DNA of 64,000 nucleotides from Heloderma charlesbogerti. Its lineage: Eukaryota > Chordata > Lepidosauria > Squamata > Helodermatidae. The stretch spans positions 1,815,001 to 1,879,000 of the forward strand of contig JANEZZ010001492.1 of NCBI GenBank assembly GCA_026122225.1, read 5' to 3'. The first letter of the stretch is position 1; each line of letters starts with the position of its first letter. The notes under the pieces were generated by a model that saw only the letters and a program-made list of their open reading frames with translations, was not told the origin of the DNA and made no database searches. This document shows positions 33,542-44,784 of this stretch, piece after piece. The position numbers were made by a program, and so were the translations under genes.

Positions 33542-34551
33542 ATGTGCACGTGTGTAGGGGAGAATTAGGAAGGGATTAGCACTAGGTAAATACATCAAAG
33601 GCTATCTACCCCTCCTTTCCCATTGCAACATATTATCTTGTTCAAAGAACTGGAATTATTTCTGGGACTTCTGCAGGTGAAGTATTCATGAGTTGGGTGG
33701 AACGTTTGCTCAAGGGGCCATTATTTCCTATGGGACTAATCACTGAAAGATACGGTCTCTACCTCTGGGTTTCATACTGATCTGAAAGTGTCTGCCTATG
33801 TTATGAGTTCAGCCTAGATCATTATTAAATTGAAGTTGGCTTAACAGGTCTGTATTAAAAACATCTGGATCCATTTTAGGCACCACTAGAAGTTGGCTTG
33901 AGCAGGTCAAGCTGCACAGCTTTGAAGAGGGGCAGATCTTCCTTATAAAAACTAACCAGGTGAAAATGTGGAGACCTGTGTTAGAGGTAACTCTGTACTT
34001 GGGCCATCGAGGGTGATGCCATGAAGTAGTCAAGGAGATGTGATTTTCGCACCTGTCTTTCACACCCTCTGTCCATCTTCCTGGCACTAGCAAAGCTCCA
34101 CTGCCTTTTCCCATTGTGCAAGTGCTAGTGGACTACTGTGTAAACCAATCATATGCAAGTTGTTGCACAAGCATTGCACAAGTGGAACCTTAGTTGGATT
34201 CTCTCCTTGTGCATACTTCAGAGCCTGCTTTCTGCTAGCAGAACATCATTTGTACTAGCGGAATGACACCGTTGGCTACAACCCTTCAAAATGATTAGCC
34301 AGAAGTGAATATGGAGGTGGGAAGAAAATCCTGAGGACAGTTTACTATTCTATAAACACAGTTTCATAATCTGGCAGCAATCCCTTCAAAGATATAGGTT
34401 AGGTTTGTGTATACTCCGAGATGACAGCAACGATAATGACAGCTCTGAACCAAGAAACCTCAAACTGTGCATCAAGAAAAGCTGAATTCTTTTAATAATA
34501 CAAATTAAGCAACATTGCATGTATTATCTGAATAATTATTTTACATTTGCT
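33541..34551. other. No feature seen
   Basis: Unique-looking sequence upstream of BovB C. Confidence 0.45.
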
Positions 34552-34563
34552 ATTGATGGGGAG

Positions 34564-35071
34564 ACAGCACACCTAGACAGCATAGTAAGAAGCAGAGACA
34601 TCACCTTGCCGACAAAGGTCCGTCTAATCAAAGCTATGGTTTTCCCAGTAGTAATGTATGGCTGTGAGAGCTGGACTATAAGGAAGGCTGAGTGCCGAAG
34701 AATTGATGCTTTCGAACTGTGGTGCTGGAGAAGACTCTTACGAGTCTCCTGGACTGCAAGGAGGTCAAACCAGTCCATACTAAAGGAAATCAAACCTGAG
34801 TGCTCATTGGAAGGACAGATACTGAAGCTGAAGCTCAAATATTTTGGCCACCTAATGCGAAGAGAAAACTCTCTGGAAAAGACCCTGATGCTGGGAAAGA
34901 CTGAAGGCAAAAGGAGAAGGGGACGGCAGAGCATGAGATGGCTAGATAGCATCACTGATGCAATGCATATGAACTTGAGCACGCTCCGGGAGAGAGTGCA
35001 GGACAGGAAGGCCTGGCGTGCTATGGTCCATGGGGTCAGGAAGAGTCGGACACGACTGAACAACAACAGCA
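34564..35071 (+). mobile_element. RTE-BovB LINE, copy C, short 5'-truncated
   Basis: A 508-bp copy of the BovB 3' end: LDSIVRSRDITLPTKVRL... to the tail gacacgactgaacaacaaca. It is flanked by the perfect 12-bp direct repeat attgatggggag (34552-34563 and 35072-35083), which fixes both ends. The frame is open through FGHLMRRENSLEKTLMLGK to the end of the element (frame 34519-35076 starts in flanking DNA). It has only the C-terminus, so no activity. Confidence 0.9.
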
Positions 35072-35083
35072 ATTGATGGGGAG

Positions 35084-35918
35084 GGCAATAACGTATTGAA
35101 GGCACTGAAGCCTTCGACCCTGACTGCTTGGAAGACTGCTGAGCTCCATCTTTGGCTTTTCCATGGAATTGTCCCCATGTACTCCCAAGCCACCTTTCAT
35201 AAGCTTGAGATCTAGACACCTTCTTCTTTTAAAAATGAAAGCTGAGATCCAAAGTGCTGAATTTTACACCATAGCCAGTTTTGTGTTTTCATGGTGTAAC
35301 TGTGGAATGATGGAATACATACAACCTCGCAAGAGATTTGTCCTGCAAAGTACACTGTACTTCTGCAGTGGTGAGGGACCCCTTAGGATAATCAACCCTC
35401 TCAAAACGTATAGATCCAAAAGGTTTCCTGATTACCTTGGGGGATTTTCCTACTAATGTGTCTGGTGGTCCTGCTAGTGCCCTGGTCGCTTTTTAGAATG
35501 GGAAAATAGCTTGGCAGTCGACACAACCACTCCTAGTAGCCTTTTCTCAGATCGTAATGCCTGTTCAGTTCCTTGGATTTCTGAGGACATGAGGGCAAAA
35601 AATAAATGGGATGATGGCTAGGGCATAGTGGTAGAAAACATGAGACACACCTGTCTGAGACACACAGGCTAGAGCCCATTAAGACGTACTCTCTGGTAGC
35701 GATTATGGGAAAAATACTTCTCAGTCACCCTCATGTCTACACTGTGTTGACCAGCAGAGCTTTTCTGGATGAAGAGAGGCTTGTTATATTCTGGATTGCA
35801 GGAAGACTTAGCAGAACACTTAATGGTCCACTGTGACCCATTTCTAAGACAATTTGCAGATACAGTTGCTCACATACATTCTGCCCTGGATACCCTGCAT
35901 CGACCAAGGCAAAGGTAG
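35084..35918. other. No feature seen
   Basis: Unique-looking sequence; short frames only. Confidence 0.45.
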
Positions 35919-36038
35919 AAAAGCTGGTGTCTTCCAGATATTTTGGACTACAGCTCACATAACCCCCTGGCCATTGGTCATGCTAGCTGGGGCTGATGGG
36001 AGTTGTAATCCAAAACATCTGGAGGGCGCTCAGTTGCC
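35919..36038. mobile_element. Short foldback element, CTACAACTCCC family
   Basis: tccagatattttggactaca ... gggagttgtaatccaaaaca, tctggagggcgctcagttgc: inverted ends, core gctagctggggctgatggg. Confidence 0.7.
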
Positions 36039-36361
36039 TACTTCTGGCCCAAGACTATATATGATTACTTCTCAGGTGGACCTATATCTCTACCAATCGA
36101 GAAGTTTGTTTGTGGCAGTTTACATATATCCAGGAGTAGGCCTTTTAACCTTGCTGTGAATCCCAGCTCTCCCCCTTCTCTTCCCCTACCATAATTGAAA
36201 CATGAAGTGTCATGAAACATGAAATGGCATTCTTATTGCTCATTCTGAGATCAAGAAAACAGAGGCTGGGGCGGGAGGGTTGGCAATAGAATGGTGCTCA
36301 ACCTTCCATTACTACTAGTCTTAAGAAACATTTCTCCATCCATGATGGAAGTGTTTGTTGC

Positions 36362-36498
36362 AGCTTCCCCCAACATGGTTTCCTCCCGTTGTTGTGGACT
36401 TCAACTCCCATCACCTCTGATCAGACCCAGTCAGGAATCCTGGGAGCTCTAGTCTAAAATAGACTAGTCTAGAAGGCACTAAGTTGAGGAAGGCTGGT
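36362..36498. mobile_element. Short foldback element, diverged CTACAACTCCC family
   Basis: gtggacttcaactcccatca on the left, cctgggagctctagtctaaa on the right, ending gttgaggaaggctggt. The central part differs from other copies. Confidence 0.5.
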
Positions 36499-38639
36499 CT
36501 CTTGCCTACCCATGTGCATTTGCCCTATAATGGCGTGCAGTAATTATGCAATCATGCTGTGGTTTTTTTTCCATGGGGACAAAAGATAAATAACAAGAAA
36601 AGCTGTGGTTGGCATAAATGGGTTTGGGCTCTAGAGAAAATTAAATGCACTTTCACACATTCTCACAGCCAAACTAGACTTAAATGCCTGTTTGTTTGTT
36701 TTTACTTTAAGAAGAATATTAAAAAGAATTTAATATTCTTTAAAAAGAATAAAAGAATAGAATGGGGAGCCTGATTAGGATCCCACAATGCATGGGGAAG
36801 GTGTTTTTTCTTTTTTCTTTTAATCCTTTTCCACTAAACTGTGGTCCTGGTAAAGCTACTTTTTGGGGAGCATCACAGCTTTTTAAAAGTCAGAACAAGA
36901 TACATTTTATGCACACCCACATTTAATGTATAGTGTGGTTTGGCCCTCAGGCAACTGCAACACTGTTTCTACAGCTACTACAATGTCCTCTTCCAGCAGT
37001 TTTTTGATTGGAATTGAAACGCTAAACTGAATCACTTCAAACAGTTATTTAAAAACTGTCTGGTAATGAGGCAAGCCACGTTCCCCGCTTACTGGGGACC
37101 TGTGATTTGTGCAGGCATGCAGCCTGGCAGCAAAAGGAGGAAAGGCTTGCGAGGAGCAGCAGCTCAGAGAGGACTGCTGAGTCAACTGGTGCTCCGATGG
37201 GCTTGACAGGGCGGGCCAAAGGGGCGGACCGACAGGAGTGAGATCTCTCTCCTTTGTTCTCACTCCAGTTCAACCGGAAGCCCTTAAAAGTCGCTGACTT
37301 CCCCACCCACCCACTCCGTGCAGGCAGAAGTAGTTGCCACTTCATGGGGCTGGGAGGGAATTTTACCAGCATACCAATTGGCAAAGATGGTGCAGGGTTT
37401 TTTTTGCCTTCCACATTGCAAGATTAATTCTGTTGTAAATAAATTGATCTGGACCGTCAAGACGTTCTTTGTGGACGCTTCATTTTATGACATTTTTATG
37501 ACATGCATATGTAGGCATGATAGGCACTGGGCTGGATCTGTTGGTGCCTGGGCTCCTCACTCCTCCACAGTGGGGGATTCCTGTAAGGGATCTTGGGGAT
37601 GTGGCACCAAGACCAGTCCTGCATGGGGGCTGTGAGCTGGCCATGTTGAGGGTGGTGGAAAGGGGTTCACATGAGTGGTCTGTGCTGTGGTGAGCCCCTG
37701 GCCCTGCCATCTGCCACCAGTGGTCCTCGCATGCAGGCCAGGAAGGGGAAATCAGACAGCAGGCGGGCTGACCGATGACAGGATTCATGTCCTATCTCAC
37801 TGCCAAGCCTATTCAAGCCAATTTATTATCCCAGCTAAGTTTGTGTGTCCAGTTTGTTCCTTTCCGTTGGCCACTCTGACCCAGCTAAGTGTTGCCCATA
37901 CAAAGAATGAAACCAAGTCAACATCTTTGTTTAGTTCAGAAAAGCCTGATGATGCACTCGCCTTCTCTTCATCAGCTGATGGTTGTTCTTCTTCTATTAA
38001 AGGAATGAGTTCCAGTTATTTTGGGCTAGAGCTGTAACCTCTTGTCAACTGAAGTTCTGAGATTACATGAGAATTGGAATATTAATTTCACTGTAGTAAA
38101 ATTCCTAAAAGAATGAACATTAACATTTACTTGATGTGGTACAGAGTCTACCAAATTCACAGTCGTGCATAAGTTGTCTTTAAAAACTGAAACCGTAACA
38201 TAAGCACAGCAAAATTACTTCCTTCAGAGTGGTTCTGACCCAAACATCATTTGCATTAATGTGATTGTTTTTAAAGCCTTATATTCTCACTAGTAGATGA
38301 AATCCTTATTTACCCTTCTAGGAAACAACAGATTAAAACAATATTCCAAAGCAAACATGCATTCACCCTATAACTGCTGGAGGAAGAATACAGAGAAAGA
38401 GCACCCTGTGTTTGCATTCATACAAGATATATTGCTGTTTTCCCAGTCTCAGCTCAAACAAGCATAGGTTGAAATTCATTAAATACAATGGCAGCATCTG
38501 TATAAACAAAAGAAAGAAAAATAATGTTCTTACCCCAATCCAGTTATTCTTAGAGGAGCAGGACCCCTGATGCCTATGCAGTATGTCCCCCATTTGTTTC
38601 AATGAAGGCCCAATGGGTTTGTTCTGTGGCCAAATTTGT
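36499..38639. other. No gene accepted
   Basis: Long unique-looking stretch. A palindrome aagaatattaaa/tttaatattctt is at about 36710-36741. The part 37060-37340 is GC-richer, with gggcgg boxes, but lacks a clear promoter or exon. A 120-codon frame at 37675-38037 has an odd Cys-pair (FVCPVC) and a Ser-rich tail, but no family I recognise. Confidence 0.4.
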
Positions 38640-39035
38640 GCCTTTCTTTGGAAAGGTCATTCTCCAGGTACCTCTGCTAAATGAGGTGAGCTGGGTGGCT
38701 ACAGGAGAAAGGGCCTTCTCTGTGGAACACTTTTGTGGAACACTTTCCCCAGAGAAGCTTGCTTGGTGCCTGAACCAAGTGAAGGTCTTTTTATTTTCCC
38801 AGGCATTTTAAGAACTATTTTTAGTGCTTTTAATAATTTATTCTGCTACTGGTTTTAATTTGGTTTTATGTGCTGAGATAGTGTCATGCCTTGCTGCTGG
38901 TTTTGTCTTGGTTTTATTCTGAACTGTTTTATTATTTTTGTTTTGATGTTTGTATTTTATGTTTTAAGTGTATTGTACACCACCCAGAGAACTTCAGCTA
39001 TTGGGAAGTTTAAAAGAAGAGTAAATAAATAAAAT
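38640..39035 (+). mobile_element. L2-type LINE 3' portion
   Basis: In sense: gagaaagggccttctctgtg (RT C-terminal ERAFSV), then ttttatgttttaagtgtatt, gtacaccacccagagaactt, cagctattgggaagtttaaa and agtaaataaataaa. Diverged copy. Confidence 0.7.
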
Positions 39036-39400
39036 CGCAACCTTCTAAGACTGCTTTTCATTAAAAATAAATGTTGGGAGAATGGGAGAATGTTACTTGC
39101 ATCTACCTAATATCTAGTTTGGCACAGGAACCTACAAGTAGAGCATGAATAAGCAGAGGAGATGGGATTAGGTGGCAAATGCACAAAACAACCACCTCAG
39201 TCATTGTGAGCTTTCGTGGTCCATATCTCACAAAAGGCATTGAATGCAATGTATCCAAAGTAATTCTATTTTTTTTTAAAAAGGTAAATTCAGTGACGTC
39301 TTCCTTTCACTTAAGATTATTATTAAAGTTGTTCGATGAGCCTGAAAGCGTCTTGAGCGGGTGGCAGTAGTAATCAAAATCCTATTGACAACTGCGTTCA
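39036..39400. other. No feature seen
   Basis: AT-rich unique-looking sequence. Confidence 0.45.
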
Positions 39401-39780
39401 TCACTATGACATTTGCTGGTTATCCAATGAACTCTCATAAACCTGGGATAATATATCATTGTAGAGAGTCCTGATTTAGATGCCTTTAAAAGGGAATTAG
39501 AGAAATTCCATTAAGCTACCCTATATGAACAGGACTTATAGGATAGATCTTATTCATATAGGATAAGTCCTTCTCATAGAGGAGGGGTTAATGGAACCAC
39601 TATTCATTTCAAATGCGGACCGCGGTGTGCTTCTAAAGATCAATCTATGGCAGCAAACAGTGGAGCATGCAGTTTGTCTTTATCCCTTGCCTATGGGCTT
39701 CCCAGAAGCACCAGACTGGCCTAGATGTACCCACATGCAGTCTGATCCAGCAGCAGTCTTATGTTTTAAACTAGAGGGTA
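39401..39780 (+). mobile_element. CR1-like LINE 3' fragment, diverged
   Basis: atgcctttaaaagggaatta and gagaaattccattaagctac resemble the coding end, and cagtctgatccagcagcagt, cttatgtttta the 3' end of the family seen at 33030-33380. Old. Confidence 0.45.
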
Positions 39781-39893
39781 TCTAGAAATTACCAGTAATG
39801 TTTTTATTTTTAAAAGATTAATAACAGTATCAAGCCAACTAATGGAAGGCTTTTTCTAGTTTTGCATCTAGAAGGTCCTAGGTCAAACCTCCA

Positions 39894-40132
39894 GGGTTGG
39901 ATCCAGATTTAAGCTGGATCAACTGGGCTGGCAGAAGTGGACTTCCCCGCCCCCTACATCCCACAGCAACCCCTCCAGCCCCCTGAAAATGCTACACAAA
40001 AACTCAGGATATCCTGCTGGATGGGGTGAGCTATGGTATGTATGGGGGTTAGCGGAGAGGGGCATTCCAAAAAATCGAGAGCAGGAACCTCGTGCAAGGG
40101 ACCTTGTGGAAGGCAGATCCTGGATCCAATCC
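39894..40132. mobile_element. GGATCCAG-ended element, longer form
   Basis: Starts gggttggatccagatttaag and ends cagatcctggatccaatcc. A related copy is at 46004-46198: both have gacttccccnnccc and a caccttc/acctcgtg region near the right end. Non-autonomous DNA element; no duplication seen. Confidence 0.55.
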
Positions 40133-40142
40133 ATAATATTTC

Positions 40143-40260
40143 CAGGTGCTGGTCTCCAGATGTTTATTCCTACAACTTCCATCAGCCCTAGGCAGCATAA
40201 CCAATGGTAAGGGATTATGGGAGTTGTTGGCCAAAACATCTGGAGGGCCACAAGTTGCCC
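40143..40260. mobile_element. Short foldback element, CTACAACTCCC family
   Basis: ctggtctccagatgtttatt ... gggagttgttggccaaaaca, tctggagggccacaagttgc: inverted ends around gccctaggcagcataaccaa. Confidence 0.7.
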
Positions 40261-40265
40261 ATCTC

Positions 40266-40335
40266 ACATATAGACAGTACTAACCTAGATCCACCAATGG
40301 TCTGACTAAGTGGAAGGCAGCTTCCCAGGCTTTTT
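40266..40335 (+). mobile_element. Possible LINE/SINE 3' tip
   Basis: ctagatccaccaatggtctg and actaagtggaaggcagcttc resemble the 3' tip of CR1-like repeats (ggtctgatccag...). Short and uncertain. Confidence 0.3.
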
Positions 40336-41245
40336 ATAATCCAGACTTGCCTTCCTGATGGATGGAAATCCGACTGCTGAACAGATGTGAAGTGAATCAC
40401 AGAACACTACTCCTGACTGGGAAGAGACCTTGCAGAGAGTAATGCTACTTTGCCACCCCCCAGCCCCCCTGCTGCAATTACTGTGAGAGCGCACCACGTA
40501 AGGGCTTAAGTGAAATGTCAGATATGAGCAGCACAATTTAATCTTGCACCTGCAGTCCTTTTTTCATAGCACTTTAAATCACAGTAAATAAATTTACAGC
40601 CCGTCATCCTTCCACTCAGAAGATGCCAGCCTCATCCACCCATTTGTCAGCCTCATAACTACCCCCAAAGAGCAACCTCTCAGAGCTAAGGCCATAAAGT
40701 ACTGACTTGAAGTGCTTAACACCTAACTCTGCCACTACGTCTGTGCACATATGTGTGGAAGACACTCAGGGCACTCACAACACCGTATGTCATTGTCTCC
40801 AGATTGCAAACTCCCTGGGACAGAACAGTTTCTCAGATTTCTCCATGTACAATCTTTATACCAGAAAAAACAATGGTGTTCTAATAAGCACCAGCAACCA
40901 TTTTAGAGACGTTTTCCACCGGTTTCAGCAATGTCAGCTAATCTTTTACAGCAAACACATGCATTTTCCAGAGGACACAAAGCTGGAATGGCTTGTGAGC
41001 ACTGAAGCTCCTCAAAGAAAAAAGGCACACATATGTGCAATGTTAAAGAAAAAGAGGAAATGCAACATGGCGGTTAGTGGCCACTTAATACCATGACTGT
41101 CTGTCTGTCTGTCTGTCTGTCTATCATCTCCTACCTAGGGAGGGAATTCCAAAGATGAGATCCATCAAAACCCCGCATCACCAATATGGGCCACTTTCTC
41201 CCATTAAGAACTAGAAAACCTACTGTGTATTAAATAAAGCCAGCA
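40336..41245. other. No gene; one tetranucleotide repeat
   Basis: Unique-looking DNA with (CTGT)n at 41097-41122. A 129-codon plus-strand frame at 40707-41096 has no domain and is not accepted. Confidence 0.45.
41097..41122. repeat. (CTGT)n microsatellite
   Basis: Between six and seven CTGT units. Confidence 0.85.
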
Positions 41246-41294
41246 TAATCAATGGTCAGAGACAACAATCCCACAAAATCTGGAGGGCCACCCG
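41246..41294. mobile_element. Partial CTACAACTCCC foldback element
   Basis: caatggtcagagacaacaat and aaaatctggagggccaccc: the right half only. Confidence 0.5.
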
Positions 41295-41465
41295 TTTAGG
41301 AAGTAATGGTAGGACTAACATTCTTATCCAGATTATTTAATATTAATCTGGTTATTCTTTAACATGGGGGTATAGAACCTCCAGAGGGCTGATCCTCCCA
41401 GGGTTCCTCCAGGCCTCCAGGGCTTGGCCTCCAAGCCTTGCCCCCTGGAGCAATCCCCTCCAAAG

Positions 41466-41516
41466 GCATCCCTGCTCTTATCTCTGATCTGAGATTGGAG
41501 ATAAGAGCAGGGATGC
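41466..41516. repeat. Perfect 19-bp hairpin
   Basis: gcatccctgctcttatctc (41466-41484) is the exact inverse of 41498-41516, with a 13-nt loop. Not part of any repeat family I recognise in the window. Confidence 0.85.
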
Positions 41517-41947
41517 AGGGAGGCAGGACTTAGCCTGTGCCCGGAAGAGCAATTGGTCTAAACCAGTGTGGGCTGAGTAGCTTTGTAGGGTGCCAGGTAC
41601 CACACAAAGACTCAGATGGTGTGGCTGCTCCTCCCAGCAGCTGCCAAGTCCCTTTCTCCACACTGGGAGGAGGCATGGAACTCTGTGTCTCTCCCAGCAC
41701 AGAGACAAAAAAAGGTCAGGGGCAGGTCAGTGGAGCTCTCATAAGGGAGCTCTCCCAACCTGTTCCGATCCGGAAATTAGTGTTTCCACTCATTTTGGGG
41801 CTTCCTCTGGGAACTGTTAAATCTCTGTTTCACAAGTGGTGGGTCCCACCTGTGCAGTGGAATCAGCGGGATCAGCTCCTTGTGTAACAGAATCTATGGG
41901 GCACAAGAGAATCAGCAGGCATAAGCACCCCTTTGGATTCTGTCCAC

Positions 41948-41984
41948 AGAATTGGAAGAGACCTTGGAGATCATCTAGTTCAGC
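41948..41984 (-). mobile_element. CR1 3' end fragment
   Basis: agaattggaagagaccttgg, agatcatctagttcag: the reversed CR1 3' UTR without the octamer. Short. Confidence 0.5.
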
Positions 41985-42249
41985 GTTGGCCAGCAACTGT
42001 AGATTTGACAGAAGCAGCCAGCAGTTCTTTCCACCATAATGTATGAGAGGTTTCTCTGAGCAGCGATAATCAGGAACAGTTGTTAGGTCTGGTGCTATGG
42101 ACCAGTGAAAGTACCAGCGAAACATGACATTTTCTTGTGCAATCTACCCTGTTATTTGCTACTGGCACTTACAGGTTATAGAAGGGCCAAACTACACTTG
42201 TAACACAATTCTATGGTGTGTGTTTTTAAAGAAAGACAGCGGGAGACTG
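41985..42249. other. No feature seen
   Basis: Unique-looking sequence. Confidence 0.5.
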
Positions 42250-42635
42250 AGGGCTTCTTCACACGGAGCATTTATCCTGTGATTGAGATGGCTCTCTCTC
42301 GGATGTTTGTGGGCTCTTTACATGACATCATGAACCTCCAGGGCATCTCCTGCACTAAATGCCCTCTGTTCCATTTTTAAATAGATTGCAGCTAATGAGC
42401 TGTCAAACTAACCCGTTGTGTTCCGCTTGAGTTCTCTTCGTGAAAAGAGAAAAAGCAGCAAGAAGAGGAGCAAGTTCAATGAAAGATATGCAAAACAGAT
42501 CTGGGGAGAAAGAGGGGGAAAGGGGAGGGGGGAAAGGAAGCATGTGAAAAAGGGAATTATTGTGATCCTGCATTTGAAATGGAAACAGAAAGCCCCATTT
42601 TAAATGCAGGATTTTAGGCTGGTGTAGAGATGCTT
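42250..42635 (+). mobile_element. CTTCTCTACAC MITE family, copy 3
   Basis: Left end agggcttcttcacacggagc, right end ggtgtagagatgc. The subterminal gagcatttatcctgtgattg matches copies 1 and 2. A purine-rich tract (about 42430-42560) and the pair cctgcatttgaaatgg/ccccattttaaatgcagg lie inside. Confidence 0.5.
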
Positions 42636-43329
42636 TGAAACTGGGAACAGAAGACTTGGGAATTTGGGGAGAGACTCTTTACTCTTTCACTTAGTGATGC
42701 TTCTGTTCAAAAATCCCACCCCTCAGCTGCTTTTCCCTCTGTGGGGTGAAAAGATACAACACTGTGACTGCTTTTGTTAAAAAAAATAATAATAATGAAG
42801 GAAAGAGTTATGGAATTACCTGTCACGTGCAATTTGACTCTAAGAAAATGTGGTTAGTTACATGCTAGTAAATAAAGGGTTTTATCTAGGACAATAGTAA
42901 GTAACGTCATGCCTGTAAGCACCAACATGTCTGCAGGCACCTTTCTTAGTGTCTGCCAAGATGCCCCATCCCTCCCACAGTTTAAACAACAACAACAACA
43001 AATCTTCTTACTCACAGCTGGGATCACTTCTGAGCAAAGTGAGGGCCTTCAGCCACAGCCATCTTCATTTCCCATGAATGCCTCTGGATGCTGAACCCCA
43101 GTGGGGTTCAAATACATTATTTGGAAAGGATGATGGTGGGATGGTGGGTGCCTGCAGGCTAATGCTACCCAGCCACCAGGGTATGAGAGAAAAAGAGATT
43201 CGTGGTGGTGGTGAATGAGTTGGCTGGCAGAGGATGTGCAGGAGTGGCACCACCTATTATTCAATGAAGATCTTACTGCTCCTGCCATATTTGAACGTAT
43301 CTCCTACAGCCATCAATCTCATATGGTTG
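42636..43329. other. No feature seen
   Basis: Unique-looking sequence with a short (AAC)n at 42986-43000. Confidence 0.45.
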
Positions 43330-43995
43330 CTTATTTAGATATATGACTGCTTAATGTATATATTACCGGATGTCTAAAACCTACTTCTCTAGATAAGATC
43401 TACCATATAGCTGGCATTGCCCCGCCTGCTGTGCATAGAGAAGCAGCAGCATACGAAGAGAGGCTTAATCCTCAATATCCAAACAACACCCTCTTTACGG
43501 CCTACAACCAGCTCCTCAGAGATTAAAATCCAGGAAAAGCGTCCTCAGATTGACGGAAGACTTTGATGAATTCAAAAGTAGAATGGACTTATGGAAAGCT
43601 ACAAAGAATCAACAATGGATGGAACCAGCCGAGGAGCTGGCACCTGGTTCCGATGAAAGCTGGGAAGTTTGGAAATCATTGAATAGACTGCGCACGGGTG
43701 CAACAAGATCTAGAGATACTCTGAATAAATGGGGCTATCCAGAGATCTCTGCCCTATGCGACTGTGGAGACTTGCAGACAACAACACATATGTATACTTG
43801 TCCTTTGTGCCCTGACCAATGTACACATGAGGACCTTATGACAGTGCGACAGAACGCAATTAATGTTGCTAGTTTGGGGGCGAGATTTGTCTAACTTTTA
43901 TATATCTTAGCTTCTACATCTTATATTTTAAATGTTATGTGTTATAGTATGTCTTTAATTGTGATGCTTCTGACACGAATAAATAATAACGTATA
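43330..43995 (+). pseudogene. LINE C-terminal zinc-binding region (clade not fixed)
   Basis: One frame reads GCLKPTSLDKIYHIAGIAPPAVHRE (positions about 43370-43445), a segment found after the RT in several non-LTR retrotransposons. After a frameshift near 43520 the frame 43550-43894 gives WKSLNRLRTGATRSRD, LNKWGY and CDCGDLQTTTHMYTCPLC, that is C-x-C, H and C of a zinc-binding C-terminal knuckle, and then a stop. The 3' UTR ends in cgaataaataataacg near 43990. The RT catalytic part is absent. It is neither BovB, CR1 nor L2 as seen elsewhere here; which clade it belongs to needs a search. Confidence 0.6.
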
Positions 43996-44099
43996 TATTT
44001 GAAATAGAAGTATAAAATACTTCTTTCCCCCTCTTTTTATTATTAAGGATGATGCAAATGATTATTGTGTATGGATATGTTTTATGATGTATTCTTCCT

Positions 44100-44165
44100 C
44101 TTCCTTCCTTCCTTCCTTTCTTTCTTTTTTCTTCTTTTTGTTTCTTTGTGGCTCCCTCTTTTTTG
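44100..44165. repeat. Pyrimidine-rich (CTT)n tract
   Basis: Runs of ccttccttcctttctttctt and similar, on the plus strand. Confidence 0.75.
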
Positions 44166-44215
44166 TTTTTGTTTGTTATTGTTATATTTGCAAATAAAAA
44201 AATACTATGTATAAA

Positions 44216-44300
44216 TGCAATCCTATGGACTCTTACCTAGGAGTAAGCCCTTCTGAATGCAGAGAGATTTACTTCTAAGTAAACATGCATCGAATTGTAC
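44216..44300. mobile_element. CAATCCTATGC foldback element
   Basis: Starts tgcaatcctatggac, ends catgcatcgaattgta; the middle has aggagtaagcccttctgaat and gatttacttctaagt. Imperfect palindrome. Confidence 0.65.
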
Positions 44301-44600
44301 ATAAGAACATAAGAAGAGCTATGCTGGATTAGATCAAGGGTCCATCTAGTCCAGCATTCTGTTCTCACAGTGGCCAACTAGCTGTCAACCAGGAACCCAC
44401 AAGCAGAACATGAGTGCAACAGCACCCACCCACCCATATTTCCCAGCAAATGGTGTATATAGGCTCACTACCTCTGATACTGGAAGTAGCATATACCCAT
44501 CAGGTCTAGTAGCCATTGATAGCCTTCTCCTCCAGGAATTTGTCTAAATTGGTGGCTATCACTATGTCTTGTGGTAGCTGCACAGAAGGTAGAAGAAGAT
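44301..44600 (-). mobile_element. CR1-like LINE 3' fragment
   Basis: Starts at its 3' end in reverse: ataagaacataagaagagct, atgctggattagatcaaggg, tccatctagtccagcattct; further in gtagccattgatagccttct. It mirrors 33030-33380. Confidence 0.7.
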
Positions 44601-44666
44601 GAAGACTCCATTATTGTATCTCATCTATAGTCTATGAAATAGAAAAGATCATTTTTCATGTAGGCA

Positions 44667-44784
44667 CAACCTGGTGACCTCCAATTGTTTTGGACTAGAA
44701 CTCCCAGAAGCCCCAGCCAGCATGGCCAATGGTCAGGGATTATGAGAGCTGTAGTCTAAAACATCTGGAAGGCACCAGGTTGCC
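44667..44784. mobile_element. Short foldback element, CTACAACTCCC family
   Basis: acaacctggtgacctccaat ... acatctggaaggcaccaggt: inverted ends, core cagccagcatggccaatggt. A well-kept copy. Confidence 0.75.

Noticed and set aside
37060..37340. GC-rich patch with gggcgg boxes as a promoter
   Set aside because: No CpG island density, no exon or splice donor downstream; too little to support a promoter call.
37675..38037. 120-codon plus-strand frame with FVCPVC
   Set aside because: One Cys pair is not enough for a zinc finger; no partner residues, no family recognised, and an opposite-strand frame overlaps its start.
43550..43894. Host zinc-finger exon
   Set aside because: The upstream GIAPP segment and the AATAAATAA tail fit a LINE end better than a gene.
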